A DNA stretch of 64,000 bases, from contig JAHBMJ010000576.1 in NCBI GenBank assembly GCA_018398765.1, positions 45,479-109,478 of the forward strand, given 5' to 3'. This DNA comes from Chromera velia (lineage: Eukaryota > Sar > Chromeraceae). This document shows positions 1 through 12,895 of this stretch, piece by piece. A program made the position numbers and the translations under genes. The notes under the pieces were generated by a model. The model was not told the DNA's origin. It saw only the letters and a program-made list of their open reading frames with translations, and ran no database searches. Every line of letters starts with the position of its first letter. Position 1 is the stretch's first letter.

Positions 1-666
1 TAAAGAATCGGAAGGGGCCCGAACGAACGTCAGCAGCAAACGATTTGGTCTCTGCCGCCGCCCAGTTCGAAACTCCACTGAACGAATGCAGAATGGTCCA
101 GGGTCCGCTGGTGCTATTGGAACCGGAAACATTCATGGCAGAGGGGGTGTGGTTGTACTTTGCATCGTTCCCTGCCTGCCAGGTGTATCCCGCCAGAGAA
201 ACAAAGCAAGGCGTCTCCAGAATGACCTCGACTGCACTTTCACTGGAATTTGTGGACAAACCTGCGACTGTCCCCGTTGCTGTATTAGAAGTACAAAAGG
301 CTCTGTAGTTTCCCAGGCCATCGAAAAGAGATGAAGGGAGCCATTCTGTCGGATCGACAGATGTCGTCACTCCAGGATTATTCAACCAGCTGCCGGGGGC
401 ATATACTCGATATTCACCTGGACATACTGCACCTGTATAGTTCTTATACAGCGTCACAACGCCGTTGAACAGCTTCTGGTCGTCCTTGTGCCATGTGAAG
501 TCTGCGGGGTCTCCCCTCCCGATGTCTGGAGGAGGAATCCGAACTCCACACGCCACCCCGTCTCCCTCCAGAGTCCCACTACAAGCACAAGTGAAGCTCC
601 CGTTCGTGTTCGTGCACGTGGCTTGGGGGTCGCAGTTGTGGACTCCCGCCGCGCATTCGTCCAGTT
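1..666 (-). CDS. EGF array gene, module R exon (runs off left edge)
   Basis: First 222 codons of a module: [12 protein letters not shown] linker and most of the F5/8C-like domain up to the P-F-R-F-F motif at the window edge. At least the last part of this exon and the stop codon lie outside. Confidence 0.88.
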
Positions 667-3600
667 CTGCAAGATTTTAGACGTTCATATGGAAGCACAA
701 GAGATTTGAAGAAAGAGATCAGGGAGTGGAGCAAAAGGGACGCCAGAGGGAACACAACGCCTCTTGAGAATGCTGAATCAGGACAAGACAGGCTTTGGAC
801 AGAAGAAAGAGACTTTCTTCATCCGTTGAATTTTGCGCCTTGCAGCACAGTCCATTAGCGGCCGTTGTGGACATCCATGATGCACAGAAGAAAGAGCAGA
901 AGAGATGTAATCTGAGCATATGAACATGGGGGGGTTCTGACCTGCGATTGCAGCTGCGTACAGATGTGCCTGGGCGAAGCTGGCATAGTTCTCCGAATCC
1001 GAGATGATTCTCCGGATTGTGAACCGAAAGAAGTTGAAGGGCCCTGCTCGGATCTCCGCAGACCAGACCTTTTGTTCCCCTTGTTGCCAGTCGGTAACGT
1101 TGTTGAAAGAATGCAGCGCCGTCCACGGACCGCTGGTGCTATTGGCCCCAGCGACCGTCATTGCAGAAGGAGTCTGAGTGGCAAAAGAGCTGACGCCTCG
1201 CGCCTGCACTGCAAATCCTCCCATGGTGAGGTAGCAGGGAGTTTTGAGGATGACTTGAAAGTCTGACTCGGTGGCTGACGTCAACCCGGCAATGTCGCCA
1301 TGAGGGGATGCGAAGTCAGCTTGTTCTACACTCCCATCAAAGGCAGAAGAGGGGAGATGCTCTTCTTGTACATTGCTCAAATCGGCAGTCACTCCCGGGT
1401 TCTGAAACCAGCTGTGAGGGGCAAACACGCGATACTGCCCTGGACAGACGTCGCCTCCGTAGTCTTTGAAGATGCTGACGACCCCGTTGAAGAGGGTGCC
1501 TTTGTCTTTCGTCCAGGTGAAGTTGCGGTTGTTCCCCATCCCGATGTCAGCAGGCGGAATTCGAATCCCACAGGCCACCCCGTCTCCATCCAACCCGGCG
1601 TTGCAGGCACAAGTGAAGCTTCCGTTCGTGTTCGTGCACGTGGCTTGGGGGTCGCAGTTGTGGACGCCCTCCGTGCACTCATCCAGCTCTGCAAGCAACA
1701 TGTATGATATGATTTGCAGAGAGACAGATGGATGGAGTCGACCGATCCGCTCGTGTGATCGAAACAGAGTGCCAAGCACAAAAAAAGAGCTAAGCTGAAT
1801 GAAGATTATGCGGTACACAAAAGGAGGAGTTCAAGAGACCCCATTGATGAATCTGACTGACCAGTGACAGACTCTGCGATTATGAAAGCCTGTGTGATAG
1901 CAACGTAGGAGTCCGCATCTCGAGAGATCCTCCGAGTTGTGAATCGGAAGAATCTGCAGGGGCCTCCTGGGAGGGGGGCGTCAACGTACCAGGTTTTGTT
2001 CTCCCCCAACACCCAATCAGAGACGCCCGTGAACGAGTGAAGGGTTACCCATGGGCCATTAGTGCTGTTTGATCCTGAGACATTCAGAGCTGACGGAGTG
2101 TGAAAGACATTTGCGTCTCTTCGTGCCTGGATAGTGTAACCTGCCATGGCCACATAGCACGGTGTGCCGAGAATGATGTGTTCCGCCGACTCTGCGACAG
2201 TTGCCAGTCCTGCAACAAATGGATCTCGGGAGGCCCAAGGTTTTATCTCAGCAGACCCGTCAAACGCAGACGAAGCCAGCCATTCAGTCGAAGCCACACT
2301 TGTGGTCACTCCAGGGTTATTCAACCACCCGTTTGGTGAGTAGACTCTGTACTCTCCTGGGCACACAGCGCCTCTGTAGTCCTTGTAAATCGTCACTATG
2401 CCGTTGAAGAGGTGTCTGTCGTCTTTGGTCCACGTAAATTCAGAAGAGTCGCCCCTTCCGATATCTGAAGGAGGGACCTGGAGACCGCATCTCACACCGT
2501 CACCAGCAAAGCCATCGTTGCATGAACAGACAAAACTAGAGTTTGTCTCGGTGCAAGTGGCGTTTGTGTGACAGTTGTGGATGTCAAAAGTGCACGGATT
2601 AATACCTGCAGGTGGGTAGGTAGATGGATTGAAATGAAACACATTCATTCCGAAGAGGCCGCACATTGGGTGCTCATCCTCGAACAAGGAAACGTGGAAG
2701 CGAGAAAAGTGCCATACATCTGTGCGCTTGTTTGTGCCGGCCGGACCATTTCAGATCCACCGTTCACAGAAAATGCTTTCAACTTTCATACCGATTTTAC
2801 TTCATTCCTTTCCTAAGTCGTAGAAGGACAAACAGACCTGTCACGCTGCTCGCATAGATGAAGGCTTGTGCTGCGGCGAACCAGTTGTTACCCGGGCTTG
2901 AAACTCTTCTGACAACGAACTTGAAGAACCGGAAGGGCCCTGCGTAGACGGCAGGATGCCAGCTCTTGATCTCACTTCGTGCCCAAGTAGATACACCATC
3001 GAATGAGTGAAGGGGGGTCCACGGGCCGTCTGTGCTGTTCGAAGCTGAAACGTTCAATGCCGAGGGACTTACCAAGTGAGCTCCAGTACTGCTCCTTCCT
3101 TGAATTGCATACCCCCCCAATGTTATCAAACAGGGGGTCTGGAGAATGATTTCCAAGTGGGACTCTGTGGCTGAATTCAAGCCGGCAATGTTGTTCGTTG
3201 GGGAGTGGAACGGATTTTCCAGTTCGCTCCCATCGAAGAATGAGGAGGGAAGATATTCGCCTGAGGCCACAGAAGTAGTAACGCCTGGGTTTCCGTTCCA
3301 CCCATTTGGCGCAAACACACGAAATTCCCCGGGACATACACTTCCTGAGTAGTTCGTGTACATACTCACATGCCCACCCAGTAGAACGTTCACATCTTTG
3401 GTCCATGTGAACACATTGTTGTCCCCCCGACCGATGTCAGCAGGAGGAATGCGAGTGCCGCAAAAGGTCCCGTCTCCCCATTCATCAGGCATCCCGGTCG
3501 GACACGCGCAGGTGAAACTCCCATTTGTATTCTTGCAGGTGCCTAGTGGGTCGCAGTTGTGCACTCCGGCAGTACACTCGTCGAGCTCTGCAAAAGGGGC

Positions 3601-3817
3601 CATCGACATTCTTTGTCAACTCGTTCATCTTGACTTGCTCATTTTTTGCTTTTTCTGCTAGATCCAGTTTCTTGATTTTTTCTTCTCTGCTCTCTCAAGT
3701 CTCTCTCAGTGTCTCTGTCGCCATTTCTCTCTGCCGATCTGTCTGACTTTTTGCAAAAAAGGAAAGGGAGACGATTTGACCATATGCTTCTGCGACACAC
3801 ACAGGCACACACGCGCG

Positions 3818-3859
<42 letters not shown>

Positions 3860-6800
3860 AGCGGACAATACAGATCTCTCTGTTCCCTCCTTCTCTGCAT
3901 GAACACAATAGAAAAGAAAGAAAGAAGAGAGAAAAAAAAAACAGGGCCTTTCAGACCACGCCAGCGTAAAAGTATGCCTCTTCGGCTTGTCATCCTTGTA
4001 CGAAGGCTTTGCCTGGGAAAACCGAACACCAATTGTCATCAGACAAGTTGACACAGGCAAACAGACCAAACGCTGATATTTAGATCATTTCAACATATAA
4101 GTGATAACTTACCCACCTTTGACGGCGCTCGCGTAAAGGAACGCTTGCCCGATGCTGAAATACCAGTCAGTTGGCTCGGTGACTCTCCTGACGGTGAAGC
4201 GAAAGAACCGGAACAGACCGACACGCACGTTTGCAGCCCAAGTCTTCACCTCTCCTTGCGCCCATGAGGAGACCCCATCAAACGAATGGAGAAGCGTCCA
4301 GGGACCGGACGTGTCATTGGCCCCCGAGACATTCAGAGCCGAGGGGCTTTGACGTAAGGCCTCTGCGTGATTGCGCCCTTGTAGAGCGTATCCGGAGAGT
4401 GTGACGTAGCAAGGAGTCTTCAGAATTATTTGAAAGTCTGCCTCTGTGGTGTTGGTCGAGCCAGGAATATTCGCAGCAGGTGAATGAGCTGGAAACTCCT
4501 CTATACTGCCGTCGAACATGGATGAAGGCAGGCACTCGCCGGTGTTGATTGAGGTCGAAAGTCCCGGATTACTCAGCCACGAGTTAGGTGCGAAAACGCG
4601 ATACTCTCCTGGGCAGACATCGCCGTTGTAGAGAGTGAAGATGGACAAGTGACCTCCAAGAAGGGTGGTGGTGTCCTTGGTCCATGTGAAGAGGTTATTG
4701 TCTCCTCGACCTATGTCTGCAGGGGGAATTCGAATCCCACAGGCCACCCCGTCTCCATCCAACCCGGCGTTGCAGGCACAAGTGAAGCTCCCGTTCGTGT
4801 TCGTGCAGACAGCTTGAGGGTCGCAGTTGTGGATTCCCTCCGTGCACTCATCCAGCTCTGCAGAAACAAAAAGAAAAACAGCTAGGCGGTGTCCAACTTG
4901 AAGATCATTGAATGATCTTCGTGTTACCTTTGGCTCGATTCTTTCTATGATTGGGAAAGTGAGACCTACAAAGCGGGTGGGTGTCTGAAAGAAATCTAAT
5001 CTGTGAGTGTCTGACCTGAGACGGCGGCTGCGACCAAGAACGCCAATGGTCCTGCCACATTGTCCGGAGCGGAGTTCTGAACTCTTCTGATGTTGAAGCG
5101 AAAGAATTTGAAATGCCCATCTTGGACATCTGCGACAAACTCGCGGGTCTGATTTGTCTGCCAATCAGTCATTCCACTGAAAGAGTGCAACTGTGTCCAT
5201 GGGCCTTCGGTACTGTTTGATGCCGACACATTCATCATAGAGGGATTCTGGTTCTCGTACCCCCCTGTCCGACTGTGCCATTTGTAACCGCTTAATTTGA
5301 TCAGACATGGGGTGCCGAGGATGATGTTCACATCAGACTCGTTGGCCGACAGTGCTCCTGCCACATCGTTACCGGTTGTTCTCCAGGGGTTTCCCTCCAA
5401 CGAACCGTCAAAAAGGGACGACGGCAGATAACTGGTGTGCCATTGCTTGTCGGTGTACACACTGTATTTTCCAGGACACACAGATCCTCCGTAGTCCGTG
5501 TACACCGACCCGTACCCCCCATATTGAATGGAGGAGTCGTAGGTCCATGTGAACGCATCATAGTCCCCCCTTCCGATGTCTGGGGGCGGAATTCGGACAC
5601 CGCACATCGTGCCTGCATTTCCCAAACTCTCCATGTCAGACGGGCAGGTACACGTGAAACTGCCGATCATGTTCAAGCAGCTGCCCAGAGGGTGGCAGTT
5701 GTGAGCGCCCAGCGCACATTCATCCACATCTGCATCGATCCAACATGAGATCACAGTCAAATAACCACTTAGATCTTTCGAACTTTCAAACATGTAGAAT
5801 GGCGCTTCTTGTGGGTTGATCAATTATCCGAGAGTGCGAAGCGAGGAGTCGCATGCTCGAAAAAACTGTTCGAGGGAAACAAACTCTTCTCACAGCACGA
5901 CGCGCCGCCAGTACCGTCCCTAAAGTTCTGCTTTCTTTGTTGTTATCTTAAATAAGCACAAAAAAAAAGAAAAAAAAAAAAGCCCCACCAGGTGATTTGA
6001 AAAAGATCTGCAAATAGAGGAAGTGGAATACACAACGGGACCTGTTCTCCAGTGCTGTTGGCCAATCTAACTTCCCTACCTACCTGTGAAGGAAGAAGCA
6101 TAGAAGAAAGCAGCCCCCCCACTCGGAGTGGACCAGTTGGAGGTGTATGACACCTTCCTGATGACGAACCGGAAGACCCTGAAGGTTTCCGTTTGAATAT
6201 TTACAGGCCAGCTCTTGACTTCGTCCAGACTCCAATTCGTGACGTTCTCGAAAGAGTGGAGTGTCGTCCAGGGCCCTGTTGTGAAATTCGACGCTGACAA
6301 TTCCATTACAGAGGGATTTTGTTCGGGGTAAAGGACTCTCCTAGACTGCCAGGCATACCCATCGAGTGTCATGAAACAGGGTGTTTGGAGAAGGATCGTT
6401 TTCTTATGTGGGTCGGTGGTCAAGGTCCACGTAGAGGGGGGGACGCCATCACGCGGAGCCCATGGGGTTCCCTGGGTGCTGCCGTCAAACAGAGACGACG
6501 GCAGGTGCTCCTGGACTGCCACGGCTGTGGTCAGACCAGGGTTTGTGTGCCAGTCATCTGCGGCAAAGACTCTGTACTCTCCTGGACAGACGCTGCCTGT
6601 GTAGTTTTTGTAGATCGTCACGAAGCCGTTGTACAGATTCTGTGTGTCTTTGGTCCACGTGAAGTCGCCGCTATCGCCGCGACCGATGTCCTGAGGGGGA
6701 ATCACAAAGCCGCACCACAAACCGTCTCCATCCATTCCGGCAGGACATGCACAGGTAAAGCTCCCGTTCGTGTTTGTGCAGACCCCCTTCTGGTGACAGT

Positions 6801-9800
6801 TGTGGACTCCTGCCGCGCACTCATCGAGCTCTGCAGAATCAAACGCATCATTTGACAGAAGGGGTAGAAGAAAGTGCTTTAAATCTTTTGCAGCCAATTT
6901 GAAAAGGCAAATGCGCACACAAACCAAAATCATGAGAGGCAAGAAGAGGAAAGTCGACGCCTCATCATTGACTGCTGCCTCGGACGAAAAGCCAGAGAGA
7001 AGACATGACAAAGAGCTCTGAGTGAGTCGACGTACCAGTGATCACAGCTCCGAGCAGGTACGCTTGTGCTCCGCTGGCTGCATCATAAGAAGGCGATTGA
7101 ATTCTGCGAACTGTGAACCGAAAAAACCGAAAAGGCCCCACCCCAGAGTTGACAGTCGGCCAAATTTTCAGGGCGTCCGTTTCCCAGTCCAGCACCTCAC
7201 TGAAGGAATGGAGGGTAGTCCAAGGTCCGTCTGTGCTGTTGGCTCCAGAGATGTTCAACGAGGCAGGGTTCTGTCCAACCCACCCACAACACCTGGCCTG
7301 CCAGGCATATCCCGCCAAGGACAAGTAGCAAGGGGTGCCGAGAATGAGGTAATTGTTTGACTCACTGACACTACCCTGGTGCGACACACCGTATGCGGCC
7401 CAGGGCTCTCCCAACGTGCTTCCATCAAACAACGAGGAAGGCAGATGCTCGTGCTCGATCACCGTGGTGTTGACGCCAGGAGTGAGATGCCAAGAGTTAG
7501 ACGCGTACACCCGATAGACCCCTGGACACACTGCGCCTGTGTACTCTTTGTAAATCGTCACGTGACCGTTGTAGAGGGTTTGATCGTCTTTGGTCCATGT
7601 GAAGCTGGTCACATCTCCCCTTCCGATGTCTGCAGGGGGAATGCGAATCCCACACGCCACCCCGTCTCCCTCCAGAGTCCCACTACACGCACAAGTGAAG
7701 CTCCCGTTCGTGTTCGTGCACGTGGCTTGGGGGTCGCAGTTGTGGACCTTCGCCGCGCATTCGTCCAGTTCTGCAGGAGAAGACAATCCGACAGAGAGAA
7801 GATGAAACACAACTTGAGATCAATGCACCTAAGCACAAAGCCCAATGAGAGAAAAACTAGTTCTGCTGCGGAGACTATTCGTGAAGTCATTCTTTATTCT
7901 TCTAGGATACTTGGACAAAGAATAGCCCAAATCCAGACGATACGCAAAACAACATTCTATGAGAGCTTCTCATTGACGCACCCGATATGTCTGTTGCGAA
8001 GAGCATAGCTTGATCTCCGCTTGCCCAAGTATCGCTACTCGACTGAACTCGTTTGATGGTGAAGCGAAAGAACCTGAACGGCCCCACCCTGTCGTTTACG
8101 GCCCATGTCTTGATCTCCCCCTGCACCCAGTTGGTCACCCCACCAAATGAGTGGAGTAGAATCCAGGGTCCCTCTGTGCTGTTCGAAGCAGAGAGATTCA
8201 TGGCAGAAGGGTTCTGCTCAGGATTTCCGTCCTCCCGAGCTTGCCATGCGTACCCTGCTAGGGTAACAAAGCAAGGGGTTCCCAAGAATATGCTCTCTTG
8301 TGAATCTGTTGCAGCGTCGAGGCCCGAGACCTGAGGTAGCGTCGCAAACGGATTTCCTGAATCACTTCCATCAAACAAGGAAGACGGATTGCAGTCAGGC
8401 AACCACCCGTCTGGGGCAAAAACTCGATATTCACCTGGGCACACCGCACCCCCGTAGTGTTTGTAGAAAGTCGCGTTGCCGCCGTGTAGGGTGACGTCAT
8501 CTTCCATCCAAGTATTTCCAGAATTGTCTCCTCGACCTATGTCCGCAGGGGGAATGCGAATTCCACAGGCCACCCCATCTCCCTCCAACCCGCCGTTGCA
8601 GGCACATGTGAAGCTCCCGTTTGTGTTCGTGCACGTGGCTTGGGGGTCGCAGTTGTGGACCCCTGCCGCGCACTCATCCAACTCTGAGAAGAAGAAGTGC
8701 AGCCGCATGCAGGGAAGATGAACTTTTGATTCACGAGTCATTGTCACACTCCAACGAGAAGCAAAGTAGGAGGAAAAAGAAATACGCAGGGGCTGAAGAG
8801 AGGAAGGAAGGAATTGGACAAAAGGAAAAAGGCATTGTCAGTGCGAGGCATGCAGGGACAAGTCGAGATGAGCCAAGAATTAGAAGACAGACAGAATGAC
8901 TTCGACCGACCCGTCCACGAGGCCGCATAAAGCCAGAGGGTTCCCATCTGAGCATTCGTGTCGGAGACCGCCTGCGTTTTTCTGAGAGTGAACCTGAAGA
9001 ACCTGAACGGACCTAGACCCAAATTCTCAGTCAGGTCGATCTCTCTGACAAGAGACTCCACCCAATCTGTCCATCCACTAAAGGAATGGAGAGTAGTCCA
9101 TGGCCCATCTGTGCTATTAGAGCCAGAAACATTCATGGCACTCGGGTTGCGTTTCGGGCAACACGTTCCCGCTTGCATTCCATACCCTCCCAAGGTCATA
9201 TAGCAGGGAGTGCCTAGAATCAGATCTACAGCTGATTCACCCGCGTTGCTCTGTCCAGCAACGAAAACACCCGTACGCCAGCCCTTTCCGTTCAGGTCTC
9301 CGTCAAACGTAGAGGAGGGCAGCCACTCGGCATCGTCCACCGAGGTGGTCACACCCAGACTGTCCATCCAGCCGTCAGGAGAAAAAACCCGGTACTCTCC
9401 GGGGCACGTCGGCCCGTGGTAGGACGTGTAGATCGTCACGGTGTTATTGAAGAGATTGGCAACGTCCTTTGTCCAAGTGAACGCATCGCTGTCCCCCCTC
9501 CCGATGTCCAGAGGAGGAACCCGGATTCTACACGCAATGCCGTCTCCGTCGAGTCCCTCTGGACACGCGCACGTGAAGCTGCCGTTAGTGTTCGTGCAGG
9601 TGGCGTGAGCGGCGCAGTTGTGGGACCCCGTGGCGCATTCGTCCACTTCTGCAGCATTGATCAGCCACGGAGACTGAAAGTCAACATCAATGGAAAAGAT
9701 CAAACAGCGCTTGCAAACATCAGAAGTAAATGGAAGGCCAACAAAGTGTGACGAAGCCTCTCAACAGGGGAGAGAGAAACATGAGTGCATCGGTCTGCCA

Positions 9801-9894
9801 AGAGGCCCCGAGACCAGCGAGGGAATGTCTTTGTTGTCTATCTGCCTGTCTGTCTGTCTGTCTGTCTGTGTGTCTGTGTGTCTGTGTGTCTGTG

Positions 9895-9929
<35 letters not shown>

Positions 9930-9963
9930 GTCTGTCTGTCTGTCTGTCTGTCTGAAACATATA

Positions 9964-9995
<32 letters not shown>

Positions 9996-10170
9996 GAAAC
10001 ATATAGTCTGTCTGTCTGTCTGTCTGTCTGTCTGTGTGCCTGTCTGCCTGCCTGCCTGCCTGCCTGTCTGTCTGTCTGTCTGCCTGTCTGTCTGTCTGTC
10101 TGTCTGTGTGTCTGTCTGTCTGTCTGCCTGCCTGCCTGCCTGCCTGCCTGTCTGTCTGTCTGTCTGTCCG

Positions 10171-10215
<45 letters not shown>

Positions 10216-12860
10216 CTGGCTGGCTGGCTGGCTGCTGTTTGTTTGTTTGCCTGTCTGTGTGTTAAGTGTCGGACTGGTTTTGTGCTCATTCGACATGTGA
10301 CCTTTCTGCCTTACACCAGGTACCACGTGACTCAAAAAAATGCGTAACTGACTTACCAAACCAGGCAGGCGTGACCAGGTATGCCTGGTCCCCACTGTAG
10401 TACTCGACACCGTTCTTGTTGGCCCTCTGGAGTCTGAACATGAAGAAATTGAACCGGCCTTCGGTGACGCTAGCGTTGAAAGTTTTGGTCTCGTCAACCA
10501 CCCAGCTGGTCACCCCTGTATATGAATCAAGAACGGTCCACGGCCCCGCGCTGCTATTGCCTCCCAGGATGCTCATCGATGAGGGGTTTCTCGATGGGCT
10601 GGACGCTTGTGCCTGCCATGCGTAGCTTTTGAGACCAAAAAAACACGGCGCCTCTAAAATCACATCCACTGCCGCTTCCGAATGAGCATTCAACCCTGCA
10701 GAATACAAAGAACACCAACACAAACAATCAAAAAGTAAAGGAAGGCAACAGACGTAAAATGACACCTCTTCCACGTCACAAAAGGAACTCACACACAAAC
10801 TAATCGGGGGATGGGGTTGACATTTGAACGAAAGAAGCGTGATCTATCTTCATTCGAACCGATCCCACTAACACGTACCTGCAAATTTGGCCATAGTCTT
10901 CCAAGCGCTTCCCTTAGCAGATCCATCAAACAGAGAGGACGGCATGTTCTCTATCGAATCTACCGTCGTGACTAGTCCTGGGTAGTCTTCCCACTCCTCA
11001 GACGTGTACACCCGATACTGTCCTGGGCACACGTGTCCCTCGTAGTGTGTATAGATTGTCGGGTACCCATTGAACAGAAAATTCACGTCTTTGGTCCATG
11101 TAAAGTTGGCAGAGTCCCCCCTCCCGATGTCTGGAGGGGGAATGCGAAAGTCACACGTAAAGCTGCCGTTAGTGTTGCTGCATGAGGTGTCGCAGTTGTG
11201 GAGACCCGCAGCGCATTCGTCCACTTCTGCAGCATCAGAAACGAAGACAGGAAACGAAGAAGGCAACCACAGATAGAGAGCACCCTCATGCTATCGTCGA
11301 GCTTCCACGAAACACGAAGCCGGCAGTGGAGGCGCGCTAGGGAATCTCTGCGGGGGTCTCCAAGCACGCGCCCACCTCATCAAGAAGGTTCAGAGAGTAA
11401 AGTCCCAAGTCACTCCTGATTTTGCAGATAATCGATCTATTCAGGGAGAAAAACAGAAAGAAGACAGCCGGGCCCCAGCTCACCTGTGCAAGTGATGCCG
11501 TCTCCTGTGAACCCAACATTGCAGGCGCACGTAAAAGTCCCAACTGTGTTTGTACAAGCTGCACTTGCGTGGCAATTTGCCGTCGCTGCAAGCAAAGTGA
11601 TATGTGAACAGCGGCTAGAAATGTGATACAGCGATTTTTCTTCTTAACTTTAGAAGTAACTGCTAAAACGAAACACGTTGCGCAGGGGAGAAAGAACATC
11701 GGCATTTCTGACTGTGTGACACACGCCAGCTCAACCAATCTCATCGACCACTGGCAGTGGAAAGGAAACCCAATTACCTCACAGGTGACTTGAGATGCCA
11801 TCAAATTGAAAAAAAGACGTGCAGACACCCGCGGGGCTTTGGAAAGCAGGAGCAGAAAGAGACGAGACCGGAGGTGTGGTCTGACGAGAGAGGACAGATC
11901 GTTCATGCAGAGGTTCGACATAAAAATTCACTGCCATTGTACAAAATCAAAACTTGTTCCCCGTCGATTTCTTTCATCGTTAATTTCAGCACCCCAGCTG
12001 CCGGGCGTTCCTGGGGGGTGAATTCGATTCATGTCTCTCGTTGTCTCATTTTCACACAAAAATGCAGCCAAATGCACATTCCGACTGAACGTGCTCCCAT
12101 GATCCGACCTTGATGCATTCAAATGCGACCAACAAGTGCATGGACTAACTGACCTGCTTGATACTCCAGCTCAAACCAATCAAACTCTGAAGACCCAAAG
12201 TGTCCCGTCTTCATGAAAAGCCCCACCCTCGACCTGGTGACTGTGTTATCATGGTTCAACCTCACAGCCACCTTCGTGGAGGGATCAGCGGGATCTGTCC
12301 AGGTGTAAAAGTCAAAAACCCCATTGCCCTCACTATGCATTTCCAATGTGACTGCCGTAGTAACGGCATCATTTGCAGTATTGCAGTGTTCTCCTCCCCC
12401 AATTACCTGAAAACACACCGCGTTTGTAGTGCCCCACCTGTGCGGTCCGAAATGAAAGTCCACATTGTCTCCATCTGAATCAAAGACGGCAAAACCAGCA
12501 ACCATCTGAGTGGGAAAGTCCAGTAAACGAACGTTTGTGCGCGCTGTATAAATTCCTGAAACTGGGGGAGGCGTCCATAGAATTGGGGCGTCCTCTCTTC
12601 CAACTACCCACAGAGACACCGCCTCTGAGCTATTCAACAGAAGTTTTCCCTGAGTCACAGAGATTTCCGTCTTCAAAGGGTCAGGCTCATCCTTTGACCT
12701 GCAGGCAGAGGTGTCCTTACAGCACAAGTGGTGTGCGTCCATAAGTCAGTGTGGGGCGATTTGTGTGAGGAGAAGTTTATTGAAGAAGGGGTTTACGCGG
12801 GCTAGGCCTGACAACAAAAATTGAAGGGGATCCATGTTGTCCCCGGACAGACAGACAGGC

Positions 12861-12895
<35 letters not shown>

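Noticed and set aside
9690-10497. Long open frames on both strands through the TCTG microsatellite
   Set aside because: They encode only CLSV- or TDRQ-type repeats, an artefact of a four-base repeat being open in all frames, and they overlap real EGF exons.
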